A stretch of 48,718 bases of DNA from Nitrosomonas communis (GCF_024102715.1 NZ_JAGFJM010000077.1:1-48718); one strand, 5' to 3'. Positions 9,614 through 18,286 are shown, counted from the stretch's first letter. Numbers and translations are program-made. The notes: generated by a model not told the origin, from the letters alone.

Positions 9614-10003
9614 TCAATGGGCAATCCCTGAATTAACAATTTCTTCCGTTTCTTTCATCGTATACCGGGAAACGACTCCTTCCTTGTCGAACATAATCAC
9701 TAGTTCTTTCGTGACTACGTCCGCACCGCTGCTAACTATGCCAACAAAAGGTATAAAGTTACGTGCATGCGGAACTGCACGTGCATGCCTGTATGTCCAT
9801 ATTTCATTGCCAGAATCTGTAAAACTGGTAGTTGTAGCATTTCCAAACTGGGCGTTAATTTGTGATTTTGTTGTTTTGCCTTCTTTAATGACCTGTGAAA
9901 CTGAGCTTTCGGTCTGATGCTCCATCTGTTTGTTTCCGGCTGTTGCACAGGCTGTTAGTATAACAACCATCAATAAAGATACGATTGTATCGATTGTTTT
10001 CAT
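9614..10003 (-). CDS. BamE/SmpA-like outer-membrane lipoprotein
   Basis: A 129-residue lipoprotein with signal peptide and lipobox LTAC (Cys19). The mature part has the SmpA/OmlA-type core: EGKTTKSQINAQFGNATTTS, then GNEIWTYRH, a hydrophobic hairpin and KELVIMFDKEGVVSRYTMKE. BamE itself belongs to the beta-barrel assembly complex, but many short lipoproteins share this fold, and the extra FIPFVGIVSSGADV stretch suggests a paralogue. It stands alone; AAGAAGGAATAAAA before the ATG gives a good ribosome site. Confidence 0.72.
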   Translation of the reverse strand: MKTIDTIVSLLMVVILTACATAGNKQMEHQTESSVSQVIKEGKTTKSQINAQFGNATTTSFTDSGNEIWTYRHARAVPHARNFIPFVGIVSSGADVVTKELVIMFDKEGVVSRYTMKETEEIVNSGIAH

Positions 10004-10264
10004 TTTTATTCCTTCTTTAAAAAATGCATGTCAGAGAAATGTGACCCTGCAGTATGTGCTGCCTCAATCATCAGTAACACATATTGATTAGCCACCGCAG
10101 TTGCTATCATCAGCGGCACTGCTTCTACCGCTACAGCCTTGTCCTGCAGTGGTGGAGCAATTATTCACTTGTTATAAGGCAAAGTGTATCCGGGAAATTA
10201 CATAGTTAGATTCAATCAAAAATTGGATAAACTGACCGCTGTCACAACAGCAACAAGGAAAGTT

Positions 10265-11614
10265 ATGAGATTGCAGAGCAGAAATTTATGGGCGTTTGCT
10301 CCGATAGTTCTGGTACTGGCAGTATGTTTTACTATTGGATGGGTGATCGCTCAACAAGCCAAAATTCTGCCACAGCAATTACGTCATGCAATCAAATCTG
10401 ACTATCTCGAAAGCAAGAAAAAGGATCTCAAAAGTCATATCGAACTGGCCCAGAAAGCCATCAAACATTTGCGTGAACCTGGGTTAAAACTTACAGATGA
10501 AGAAGCAAAAGAAGGAGCCAAAAGGATTCTGACAAACCTTAGGTATAGTGAGGAAGATGGTTACTTTTTTGTATACGATTTTACAGGCACGAATATTGTG
10601 CATCCCATAAAAAAAGGCTGGAATGGCCAGAATAAATGGGATTATCAGGACAGTAACGGGAAATATGTGATACGGGATTTACTTAAGACTGCGCTGGGAG
10701 GAGATGGGTTTGATGAATATTTGTGGCATAAACCCTCTGCAGATCATGCTGGGAGATCTAAACTGGCTTATATGGTCGTGCTGGAAGACTGGGAGTGGGT
10801 ACTAGGAACAGGTGTTTATCTGGATGATGTCGAACGCTTTTTAGATGGCATTGATACGGAATTGCGCAGCTATATCCATGATTCACTGAAATGGGTGACT
10901 GCTATTACACTGCTTGGGGTGATGGTGCTGAGCATCATACAGATCCGGATCGGAAGAATAATCGCATGTACGCTGCTTGCCCGGGAGTTGCATGATAAGG
11001 TCAAGCAGGATTTGGCTTATATAGCGCGTGAATTAGGCAATAAGCTTGCTTTGTTTAATCATTCAGGGGTAATGGCGATTGCTCATGATCAGGATTTCCT
11101 CCGGAACATGCAGGATGCTGCGCAACAAGCCCTGAGCAAGATCATTTTCCTCATAGAAGGCAAGGATCCTGATAATCCTTCGTTAGTGGAAGGATTAAAA
11201 ATGGTTAAGAATGATTCTGAAAAAAGAGAGGGTATTCCTGTTATTTTTTCCCTATCGAATCAAATGAAGGCTCAAACAGATCATTTAGCAAAAGCAAAAA
11301 AAATGGCATTGATTGAGGTTGCAAGAGAAGCGCTGAACAATATTGGCAAGCATGCGGCAGCGACCCAAGTGAATATGCAGCTAGGGGTAGACGACCATAA
11401 CATCATACTCACTATTCACGATAATGGCATTGGCTTTGATATTGATTATGCCATACGAGGTATGGGACTTAACAATATGGAGGCATATATGAAAGAGGTG
11501 GATGGAACGCTGCTTATCGTCTCATCGCTGGAAGAAGGAACGACCATCACAGCAACTGCACCGAGAAATCATAACATTTGGAGCGATATCTTATGCTTAC
11601 TGAACCGTCCATAA
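10265..11614 (+). CDS. Cache-domain sensor histidine kinase (NarX/LiaS type)
   Basis: An inner-membrane sensor kinase. One helix at the N-terminus (AFAPIVLVLAVCFTIGWVIA) is followed by a periplasmic sCache_2 domain with the family marks EEDGYFFVYDFTGTNIVHP and LEDWEWVLGTGVYLDDVE. A second helix (VTAITLLGVMVLSIIQI) leads to a HisKA_3 box with the phospho-accepting His in ARELHDKVKQDL. The HATPase domain has an N box, REALNNIGKHA, and a G box, DNGIGFD. Cache_2 domains bind small molecules such as carboxylates; the ligand here is unknown. The frame is open from a GTG at 10184, but ATG 10265 has AAGGAA four bases ahead and places the helix normally. The end overlaps the response regulator start by 22 bases, so the two are translated together. 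Confidence 0.88.
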   Translation: MRLQSRNLWAFAPIVLVLAVCFTIGWVIAQQAKILPQQLRHAIKSDYLESKKKDLKSHIELAQKAIKHLREPGLKLTDEEAKEGAKRILTNLRYSEEDGYFFVYDFTGTNIVHPIKKGWNGQNKWDYQDSNGKYVIRDLLKTALGGDGFDEYLWHKPSADHAGRSKLAYMVVLEDWEWVLGTGVYLDDVERFLDGIDTELRSYIHDSLKWVTAITLLGVMVLSIIQIRIGRIIACTLLARELHDKVKQDLAYIARELGNKLALFNHSGVMAIAHDQDFLRNMQDAAQQALSKIIFLIEGKDPDNPSLVEGLKMVKNDSEKREGIPVIFSLSNQMKAQTDHLAKAKKMALIEVAREALNNIGKHAAATQVNMQLGVDDHNIILTIHDNGIGFDIDYAIRGMGLNNMEAYMKEVDGTLLIVSSLEEGTTITATAPRNHNIWSDILCLLNRP

Positions 11615-12519
11615 ATATTGAAAAGCCTATAAAAATACTACTGATAGAAAATGAATGGAGAATGAGAAAAAGCCTGCAAGAAGGGCTGGCGGCGGATGCT
11701 AATCTTCAGATTGCAGCAATAGCAGAAAATGGGCGAGAAGCGCTTGGTTATTTAAAGAGTCAGGCAATTGATCTAGTGATCATGGATTATGAACTGGATG
11801 ACCATGGTCTCTGGGGCGTTGAACTTACGAAAAGGATTCTTGATCAGTTTTCCCATATAAAGATTATCTTCTGGAGCGCTTATATCAGGGATCTGGATTT
11901 GGATCGCGCAAAAGAAGCAGGTGCATCAGGCTATATTCCAAAAACAAAGCCTGATGAAGTTTTAATACAAGCAATTTATAAAGTTATGAGCGGGAAAGTG
12001 GAATGGATTTCACTTAAAGATGAAGAAGTTATTGGAAGATATATCAAGCTGACCCGAAAGGAAATACAAGTCATGGAACTACTTGCCGAAGGAAAATCAC
12101 ATGGACAGATTGCTTATTCGTTTCTGCAGGCTGAATATAAGGAATCGTTAAGAAAATATGGGAAGGAAAAAGCACTGGAAATTTACGGTGATTTTGATCA
12201 ATACATGCATGAAGTGCCTGAAGAGAAAGGAAAAATGATAAGAACGCAATCACGTCTGAAAGGGCGTACGCGTGTGGTTGAGGCTGAAATTGCCAATATC
12301 AAGGAGAAACTTGGTATCAATAAACTGGGTGAATTAATAAGAATAGCTATAGACGAATATCTTCCACTCGAAAAGAAAAGGCGGCCATTCACTGAAGAGG
12401 AGCTGATAGTGATGGAAAAGTTGTTGGTAGAAGGAATGGCCGTCGAGCAGATTGCTGAAGAACACAGTATCAGCAAGCATCAGGTGGAAGATATCAGGAA
12501 GAAGTTTGGTGTAGCTTAA
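11593..12519 (+). CDS. Response regulator with split LuxR-type HTH
   Basis: A 308-residue partner of the kinase before it. The receiver domain (about 13-135) has phospho-acceptor Asp65 in VIMDYELDD, acidic Glu19/Glu21 near its N-terminus and Lys117 in YIPKTKP. The output half begins like a LuxR/NarL HTH (LTRKEIQVMELLAEGKSHGQ, 153-172). About 45 extra charged residues (178-222) then break in before the expected second half, GRTRVVEAEIANIKEKLGIN (224-243). A second HTH-like stretch follows (FTEEELIVMEKLLVEG ... SISKHQVEDIRKKFG, 266-306). The ATG at 11593 is preceded by GGAG eight bases upstream. Targets are unknown; the patatin gene next door and the lipid-oxidation island beyond it are candidates. 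Confidence 0.85.
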   Translation: MLTEPSINIEKPIKILLIENEWRMRKSLQEGLAADANLQIAAIAENGREALGYLKSQAIDLVIMDYELDDHGLWGVELTKRILDQFSHIKIIFWSAYIRDLDLDRAKEAGASGYIPKTKPDEVLIQAIYKVMSGKVEWISLKDEEVIGRYIKLTRKEIQVMELLAEGKSHGQIAYSFLQAEYKESLRKYGKEKALEIYGDFDQYMHEVPEEKGKMIRTQSRLKGRTRVVEAEIANIKEKLGINKLGELIRIAIDEYLPLEKKRRPFTEEELIVMEKLLVEGMAVEQIAEEHSISKHQVEDIRKKFGVA

Positions 12520-12607
12520 TAGATCCGTATACTTCAGTGAAATATGTAGAAGTCTGGATTTAATCTAACGTCAGTTGTTGTCTCTTCGCGTAATTTTGCA
12601 TACAGAT

Positions 12608-14032
12608 TTATTTCAATTGCTCCCTCAATCTATTGAATTCAGTGTCCTTGTGTAACAGCTCGGCAGCCGTACTTCGCAATGCCTTGATCGTGTCGATAGG
12701 AAGCTTGAACGTAGTCGGCAGATTTTTAAAGTCAAATCGAGTTTTCGGATCGTCAATAAGGTCAAATGAGATGTGACTGACGTAGATATCTACGGCGTAG
12801 AGATCTCCACCTGGAAGCCTGGCTTCCGGACAGGTGTTCCGGAGAATGTTCTCACACGTCTTGCGGGTGCGTACTGCGTCGTTGTATTCTTTCGCAATGG
12901 CACGTGCCCTTTCCACCGTGTCAAACGAATACCGATCCAATGGAATGGTTGCTGCCGTAATCAGCGTGTCGACCAAACCAGGCACTTTTGCTTTGGCATC
13001 GCGATTTGCCTCGGGATCAGTTGCTGCGTTGACAACAATGATAAGCAGTTTCTGGATCTCCTGACGGTTAAAACGCTTCTGCAGGCTGTAGGGCGAGTCG
13101 CTACTCTGAAGTGCGAACAGAATCCCACGCAAACCGATATTGTCAGAAACACCTCCATCAATGAGATGGACGTAGCGTTTTTCTCCTTCCCATGGGTTTC
13201 TCAAGTAGTAGCTTCGCTGGCGTTCAGCTATCTTTGCCCGCTCTGGAGCAATGCGGTGATCTTGGTTAGCGAGCCCGATCCATTGTGGTTCCTGATAATC
13301 ACATGTGCCAGCAAGGTTCCGGTACGTCAATGGTGTCAATATGCCCGGAAAAGCGGAAGACGAGGCCACAGCACGGGCAATAGGTAATTTAGCCAGGTCG
13401 GAACAAATCAAATCGAATTGATCCTGAATGAAGGAAAATTGTTCCCCTATACTCATGTCAGTTGCGTTCAAGATGACAAATGGCCGCGTGCTTTTTTTGA
13501 TCAGGTCAGCATAAGTGGCGCCATGAAAAATCGATGCATCATAGTATTCGGCAGCCAAATCGCTCCGCCCGTAGCTCCAGCCAGCGAGCTTGAACCAGTG
13601 AATCGGCCACAAAGTTCGCATAAACAAATCATGCTCAATATCCTTGTTGAGGAATTTGCGCTCGAAACTCCCATCAAACAGTCCATCGCCATGTAAGGCA
13701 TAATAGGCTGAGGTAAAGCTACCGCCGGAAACGGAGGAAATGATGTCGACCTCATCAAGCAGGCGCTTTTTTTGGCCAGCCCAGACAATCTCGGTGTCGC
13801 GCAGCGCCTCCATCACACCATAGGAAAAAGCAGCAGCACGGGTGCCACCGCCGGAGAAGGTCAGAATGACAAACAGGCTATCCGTGTTCTTGGCATCTGG
13901 GCGTAATTCATCGAATCGGTACCCTTGTGTAGGATCGTGCTTTTCGAGTTTTGGGTTTTCGGGGAAAGTGGCACAGGCGAAAAGACTCGCCATGAGCAGC
14001 AGACCAATACAAAGACGAGTAATTGATCTCAT
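12608..14032 (-). CDS. Patatin-like phospholipase, lipoprotein
   Basis: A 474-residue lipoprotein (signal peptide, lipobox LFAC, Cys20) with a patatin catalytic domain. The oxyanion-hole loop GGGTRA is at 61-66 and the nucleophile is Ser102 in SSVSGGS. The Asp of the Ser-Asp dyad is in LIDGGVSDNIGLRG. Patatins are acyl hydrolases that free fatty acids from phospholipids; lipidation should hold this one in the envelope, facing membrane lipids. Its start overlaps the end of the small PEGA-like gene by four bases (ATGA), so the two are coupled. It is transcribed away from the lipid-oxidation island and toward the two-component genes. Part of the fatty acid supply for that island could come from it; this is inference. 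Confidence 0.9.
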   Translation of the reverse strand: MRSITRLCIGLLLMASLFACATFPENPKLEKHDPTQGYRFDELRPDAKNTDSLFVILTFSGGGTRAAAFSYGVMEALRDTEIVWAGQKKRLLDEVDIISSVSGGSFTSAYYALHGDGLFDGSFERKFLNKDIEHDLFMRTLWPIHWFKLAGWSYGRSDLAAEYYDASIFHGATYADLIKKSTRPFVILNATDMSIGEQFSFIQDQFDLICSDLAKLPIARAVASSSAFPGILTPLTYRNLAGTCDYQEPQWIGLANQDHRIAPERAKIAERQRSYYLRNPWEGEKRYVHLIDGGVSDNIGLRGILFALQSSDSPYSLQKRFNRQEIQKLLIIVVNAATDPEANRDAKAKVPGLVDTLITAATIPLDRYSFDTVERARAIAKEYNDAVRTRKTCENILRNTCPEARLPGGDLYAVDIYVSHISFDLIDDPKTRFDFKNLPTTFKLPIDTIKALRSTAAELLHKDTEFNRLREQLK

Positions 14033-14253
14033 ACGTTCACCTTTTCAAACACGACGGCTGCAGGCTCTAGTGGACTCGTGTTTTGTATAGCCTGCACCAC
14101 CTCGCTTGGCCGATAATCTTTTGGAACACCCAAATGAAACCGATGCGTTCCTGATTGTATGTATAAAGTGATATTGGTCAGACCACACAGTTGACCGTCA
14201 ATGAACACTTCCCGCTTTTCTGGGTACTGCACCACGATGAACTCCAAAGCCAT
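14029..14253 (-). CDS. Small PEGA-like protein upstream of patatin
   Basis: A 74-residue protein starting MALEFIVVQYPEKREVFIDG. The pattern VFIDGQLCGLTNITLYIQSG and then HRFHLGVPKDYRP looks like one PEGA-type beta domain (V-IDG-x-G-T, hydrophobic strand, G-H-x-h). I choose the ATG at 14251-14253, because GGAGG lies eight bases before it; an ATG six codons earlier has no ribosome site. There is no signal peptide. Overlap with the patatin start suggests a joint role, for example as regulator or partner, but that is not shown. Confidence 0.6.
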   Translation of the reverse strand: MALEFIVVQYPEKREVFIDGQLCGLTNITLYIQSGTHRFHLGVPKDYRPSEVVQAIQNTSPLEPAAVVFEKVNV

Positions 14254-14347
14254 GCTGACTTCCTCCCTCATTGCTGTTTACAGGACCTCTGCAAATTGAT
14301 TATTCCTGCAGAACGAAAAATTGTCTAGCAGGGGTATTGAAAAACAT

Positions 14348-14383
14348 GATCCTTTTAGTCTGAAGTTCAGTGTTTAAAGGATC
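14348..14383. promoter_or_regulatory. Inverted repeat in the divergent promoter region
   Basis: GATCCTTT at 14348-14355 and AAAGGATC at 14376-14383 form an 8-bp dyad with 20 bases between, and the spacer holds a smaller palindrome CTGAAGTTCAG (14360-14370). It lies between the patatin unit (minus) and the cyclooxygenase-like gene (plus), where an operator would be expected. There is no T-run to suggest a terminator. The call is from position and symmetry only. Confidence 0.3.
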
Positions 14384-14663
14384 GCAAGTTTTTCGGTTGC
14401 TTTCTTAAAGCTATTGTTTGAAGTTGCTCGTTTTCTAAGCAGGTTTTGTTCAAATTTTCTGTAATTCCTGATTTTTATCCTTATCGGTACACTTTGGCGG
14501 ATTTTGAGCGGTTTAATTCCTAGACTGCGTTGTCTTTCACTCTCCTACGTATTTGCACGTATTTATTTACTTCCTGTTTTCCGATATTTTTCTAAAGAAA
14601 TGAAAGGTGCATGTAGATCCATTGATTTTCATTGATATTTATGCGCTTGCAGGAGAATTGCTA

Positions 14664-14690
14664 ATGAGTCAAAGAGACTACTTATTATGA
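14664..14690 (+). CDS. Possible 8-residue leader ORF
   Basis: ATG at 14664 has a good ribosome site (AGGAG at 14651-14655) and reads MSQRDYLL before a TGA at 14688-14690. The stop overlaps the ATG of the next short frame (ATGA), the usual arrangement for coupled translation. It could be a leader peptide for the island downstream, or chance. Confidence 0.25.
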   Translation: MSQRDYLL

Positions 14691-14854
14691 TCGCGAGAAA
14701 AATACTTTTAACCCTGCAGCGTCTGGAGCCGGTTGGCTTAAAGGATTGGTTGACCGATACCCAGTTTCAAGATGGAGAAGGTACAAAAAGATATGCAAAT
14801 GGGAATTTGTCCGCCTGTCCCGATGCGACAAATAATTCCGCTACAAAAACTTGA
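14687..14854 (+). CDS. Possible 55-residue ORF upstream of the island
   Basis: This reads MIARKILLTLQRLEPVGLKD and onward to a TGA at 14852-14854, 33 bases before the cyclooxygenase-like gene. It has no known motif. Its only support is coupling to the short leader frame and its place in the 600-base gap before a large gene cluster. The rest of the gap (14254-14660) is A+T-rich and holds an inverted repeat but no other gene I can support. Confidence 0.25.
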   Translation: MIARKILLTLQRLEPVGLKDWLTDTQFQDGEGTKRYANGNLSACPDATNNSATKT

Positions 14855-14887
14855 CCAGATCATAAGTACAAAAAGGGGGGTGAAACT

Positions 14888-16495
14888 ATGAATGAATTTT
14901 TTTTTCAGATTATTTTTCGGCTTGTCAATAGGTTCCCTTGGATTAGCAGGATTGCCTCACGCATAACTTGGCTGCGTCGGTTTATCAGTGACAATTTTAT
15001 CAATTGGCAGGCTTATGCTACGAACCCTCGCCCCAGGCCGTTTTCCATGGCTGCACCCTATACAACATGGCAATCATTGACAGATAGAACATTTACCGGA
15101 CGGCATCTGCCAGAAGCAGAAGGGGAACAGATTCTTCCGAGTCTGGAGAGAGTCGTTAATCTATGGAAAAGAAAAGAAAATAAAGAAATCCCATCGGTTG
15201 ATACCAGCATACTGTTTTCTTTCTTTGCCCAATGGTTTACGGATAGTTTCCTGAGGACAGATTTTCGCGATCGCCGGAAAAATACCTCAAACCACGAAAT
15301 CGATCTTTGCCAGATCTATGGCTTGCGTGAAGAAATCACCCATTTGTTGCGGCTGAAAAAAGATGGAAAGCTGAAGTACCAAGTCATCGATGGAGAGATT
15401 TTTCCTCCTTATCTTTTTAACGTGGAAGAAACGACCATAGGCAAATGGGTATTCGCTGATAAGGAATTTGAGAATCTGCATCCCCGCTTTGTTCTGGAAT
15501 TTGTTTTTAACAATGTTCCGGAAGAGCGGTTAAAACGTATGTTTGCCACCGGACTGGAGCATGGCAATTCGTCGATTGGTTATACCATCATGAATACCAT
15601 CATGCTGCGCGAACACAATCGGATTTGTGACTTGCTCAAGGAATCCCATCCAAATTGGGATGATGAACGATTGTTTCAGACAACTAGAAACATCATGATT
15701 GTGCTGCTGATCAAAGTCGTGTTACGGGATTACGTGTCGCATTTCACACAGTTTGATTTTACCCTTGATCCCACGCCGGGGATGGCGGAAAGGCAGCGCT
15801 GGTATCGCACTAACTGGATTTCGCTGGAATTTAATCTGCTGTACCGATGGCACCCAATGGTACCGGAATACTACCTGGTCGGTAATAAGCCATACAAGCT
15901 TGACGAATTCCGCAACAATACATCGTTGGTGGTTGAATATGGAGTTGGGCCGCTGATAACGGCTGCCTCAAGGCAAAAAGCTGGCCGTGTCGGTCTTTAC
16001 AACACCCATCGTTTCTTTTTCGATCCGCTGCCTATTGGTGAGGATAATCGCAGTGTCATGGAGCGCACGGTCGAGATGGGGCGTCAGGCCCGGCTGCGTT
16101 CATTCAATGACTATCGCGAAGCATTCAGCATGCCGCGCTTGAGAAATTTTGAAGAATTGACAGAAGATGCCGAACTGCAGCGAGAACTGAAGGAACTTTA
16201 TAATGACCGGATCGATGATCTAGAGTGGCTGGTCGGCATCTTTGCTGAAGATCATGATGAAGGTTTTAGCCTTGGCCGTCTGATGGTACGTATGGTAGGT
16301 TACGATGCGTTTACCCATGCCTTGACCAATCCATTGGTATCGACCTATGTGCACAATGAAAAAACATTTTCGAAAATGGGGCAATCGATCATCGAAGAAA
16401 CAAACTCGCTTGCGGATATTGTTAAACGTAACGTAAAGGACAGCGACACGGTTGTTGCAAGCTTCAGAACATCCGCTGTGGCACCAGGCAGCTAA
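14888..16495 (+). CDS. Cyclooxygenase-like fatty acid dioxygenase (heme)
   Basis: A 535-residue member of the heme peroxidase-cyclooxygenase family, close enough to animal prostaglandin H synthase to align by eye: LRLKKDGKLKYQVIDGE, REHNRICDLL, LEFNLLYRWHPMVPE, FNDYREAFSMPR. By ovine COX-1 numbering it keeps the radical Tyr385 (Tyr319), proximal His388 (His322), Gln203 (Gln115), carboxylate-binding Arg120 (Arg72, in FTGRHLP) and Tyr355 (Tyr351). Distal His207 is replaced by Asp119 (FAQWFTDSF), and Ser530 corresponds to Ala474. Dioxygenation of a fatty acid is therefore plausible while peroxidase activity should be weak. The EGF domain is absent; the first 45 residues form amphipathic helices that may sit on the membrane, like the COX membrane-binding domain. 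A very strong ribosome site (AAGGGGGGTG, 14873-14882) precedes the ATG. It is first of three same-strand oxygenase genes. Confidence 0.9.
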   Translation: MNEFFFQIIFRLVNRFPWISRIASRITWLRRFISDNFINWQAYATNPRPRPFSMAAPYTTWQSLTDRTFTGRHLPEAEGEQILPSLERVVNLWKRKENKEIPSVDTSILFSFFAQWFTDSFLRTDFRDRRKNTSNHEIDLCQIYGLREEITHLLRLKKDGKLKYQVIDGEIFPPYLFNVEETTIGKWVFADKEFENLHPRFVLEFVFNNVPEERLKRMFATGLEHGNSSIGYTIMNTIMLREHNRICDLLKESHPNWDDERLFQTTRNIMIVLLIKVVLRDYVSHFTQFDFTLDPTPGMAERQRWYRTNWISLEFNLLYRWHPMVPEYYLVGNKPYKLDEFRNNTSLVVEYGVGPLITAASRQKAGRVGLYNTHRFFFDPLPIGEDNRSVMERTVEMGRQARLRSFNDYREAFSMPRLRNFEELTEDAELQRELKELYNDRIDDLEWLVGIFAEDHDEGFSLGRLMVRMVGYDAFTHALTNPLVSTYVHNEKTFSKMGQSIIEETNSLADIVKRNVKDSDTVVASFRTSAVAPGS

Positions 16496-16565
16496 GGGTT
16501 ATTTAACTTAAATGTGGAAGTAATAGCGAAGCCGGACGAATTTTATCTTTTGTAAGGAGCGCCAT

Positions 16566-18233
16566 ATGATGAATAAGCTACCACAATATGAAGACAATAA
16601 ACGCAAAGCAGAAAATCGGAAAAATTATCTGCTGCAGAAGCAAGCTCAATATCAATATGCCTATGAGTATGCCAATACGATTGCTGTCGTGCGTAAATTA
16701 CCTTGCCGGGAAATACCGGGACTTGGATATTGGCTGCGTGGCGGGCTAAATTTGTTACGGTTGATTCCAAGCTTGCCAAGCCTGGCGGTTACTTATTTGC
16801 GCTACTTACTCGGAAGACCATTAGAAAATTATCGAGACTATATCTTTTATCCGTTCAGTCCACCAAACCCCGACCTGGTTAACAATTTCCAACAAGATCT
16901 GATATTTGGTATGCAGCGTGTCATAGGGGTCAATCCTGTCGTATTGCGTGCCGTAACCCCTCAGCATCCTCTCCCAGAGAAACTGCCAGAATCTGAAATT
17001 CAGCGCATTTTTGCAGAACACATTGAGGAAATTGACTACGCAGCTGCCATTGAGCAAAAGCGTATGTACGTTCTGAATTACGCGGTCTTGGATATATTGC
17101 AGAAAAACCATGGGCATATTGATGGCGGACGCAAACAATATATTACGACCCCGATCGTCGTGTTATTGATGCAATCAGATGGCATGTTGCGACCGATCGC
17201 CATACAGTTATATCAGAACCCTGGACCAGATAATCCAATCTATACTGCAAAGGACGGTAATCTTTGGTTGGTAGCAAAAATGTTTGCCCAAGTCGCGGAC
17301 GGCAACCACCACATCCTGTATACCCATGCGACGCGTATTCATTACGTCATGGAAGCCATTATTATGGCCTCACGCAGGCAGCTTTATAAGTCCCACCCGC
17401 TTTCTGTTCTCTTAAATCCACATCTTCAGCATACACTCAATGTGAATCATCAGCACACCTTTCTGAGAGATCGAAAAGGGCGCCCTGGCCGGTTCGGCGA
17501 GTTATTTGCTGGAGACTATGATGCGACCACTCAGTGCATGGCCAATGGCATGACGAGCTTTAACTTTAAAGCGTCTGCTTTTCCTAGCGATATTGCCAAC
17601 CGGGAAGTCGATAACCCTGATCTTTTTTATCCCTATCGCGATGATGGCATGTTGCTATGGAATGCCATTCAAGGTTTTCTCCGAGAATATGTCGATGTCT
17701 ATTACCAGTCTGATGCAGATGTTACTGAAGACTACGAAATCCAGGCATGGGCCAATGACATCAGTGCCCAGGATCGCGGCAGAATCCCCGGGTTTCCTGC
17801 CAAATTTGAATCTAAACAAGAACTGGCTGAGACGCTTGGCCATATTGTTTTTCTATGCACGGCTTTTCATTCGAGCATTCATTTCAACCAATACAAATAT
17901 CCGGGGTTTGTTCCCAATATGCCGCATGCGGCTTATGCGCCACCCCCAACGGGAAAACGTACTGAAATGGATGAGGCTGGACTATTGAAGTTTCAACCTG
18001 CATTCCGGGCGGCTTATTCACAAACCTGGACGTATTTCCAGACAAATTTTACTGTTAATCGCATTGGTCAGTACCCATTACGGCTATTCGATCCGGCTGC
18101 GCGTGACGTCATCAAACGATTCAGTGACCGGCTAAAAGAGATAGAAAGGGAAATTGATCAAAGAAATCACAGTCGTTCTGTTGCTTATGATCGCATGAAT
18201 CCAAGGTTCATCCCCAATGGGGTAACTGTTTAA
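16566..18233 (+). CDS. Lipoxygenase
   Basis: A 555-residue lipoxygenase lacking the N-terminal PLAT/C2 domain of eukaryotic forms, comparable in size to short cyanobacterial ones. Lipoxygenases insert O2 into polyunsaturated fatty acids at a 1,4-pentadiene. The iron ligands are visible: His249 and His254 (HILYTH), His435 and His439 (HSSIHFNQY), and the C-terminal carboxylate of Val555, where Ile is usual. Other marks are LWLVAKMFAQVADGNHH, the block SHPLSVLLNPHLQHTLNVN (276-294), and MPHAAYAPPP. The fourth ligand being His rather than Asn resembles mammalian 15-type enzymes. There is no signal peptide. It follows the cyclooxygenase-like gene by 70 bases with GTAAGGAG before the ATG, so both are probably on one mRNA. 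Which carbon is oxygenated cannot be read from the sequence. Confidence 0.93.
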   Translation: MMNKLPQYEDNKRKAENRKNYLLQKQAQYQYAYEYANTIAVVRKLPCREIPGLGYWLRGGLNLLRLIPSLPSLAVTYLRYLLGRPLENYRDYIFYPFSPPNPDLVNNFQQDLIFGMQRVIGVNPVVLRAVTPQHPLPEKLPESEIQRIFAEHIEEIDYAAAIEQKRMYVLNYAVLDILQKNHGHIDGGRKQYITTPIVVLLMQSDGMLRPIAIQLYQNPGPDNPIYTAKDGNLWLVAKMFAQVADGNHHILYTHATRIHYVMEAIIMASRRQLYKSHPLSVLLNPHLQHTLNVNHQHTFLRDRKGRPGRFGELFAGDYDATTQCMANGMTSFNFKASAFPSDIANREVDNPDLFYPYRDDGMLLWNAIQGFLREYVDVYYQSDADVTEDYEIQAWANDISAQDRGRIPGFPAKFESKQELAETLGHIVFLCTAFHSSIHFNQYKYPGFVPNMPHAAYAPPPTGKRTEMDEAGLLKFQPAFRAAYSQTWTYFQTNFTVNRIGQYPLRLFDPAARDVIKRFSDRLKEIEREIDQRNHSRSVAYDRMNPRFIPNGVTV

Positions 18234-18286
18234 CAGGGCACGCATACCTATATCCAACTATAGGTCGCTGTGTCAAAGTAGATCGT

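Noticed and set aside
10020-10180. A minus-strand frame of about 34 codons (starting MIATAVANQYVLLM) before the BamE-like gene
   Set aside because: No clear ribosome site and no known motif; it may be part of the leader of the lipoprotein gene.
12773-13387. A plus-strand frame of 204 codons
   Set aside because: It is antisense to the patatin lipoprotein, whose catalytic motifs are intact in its own frame.
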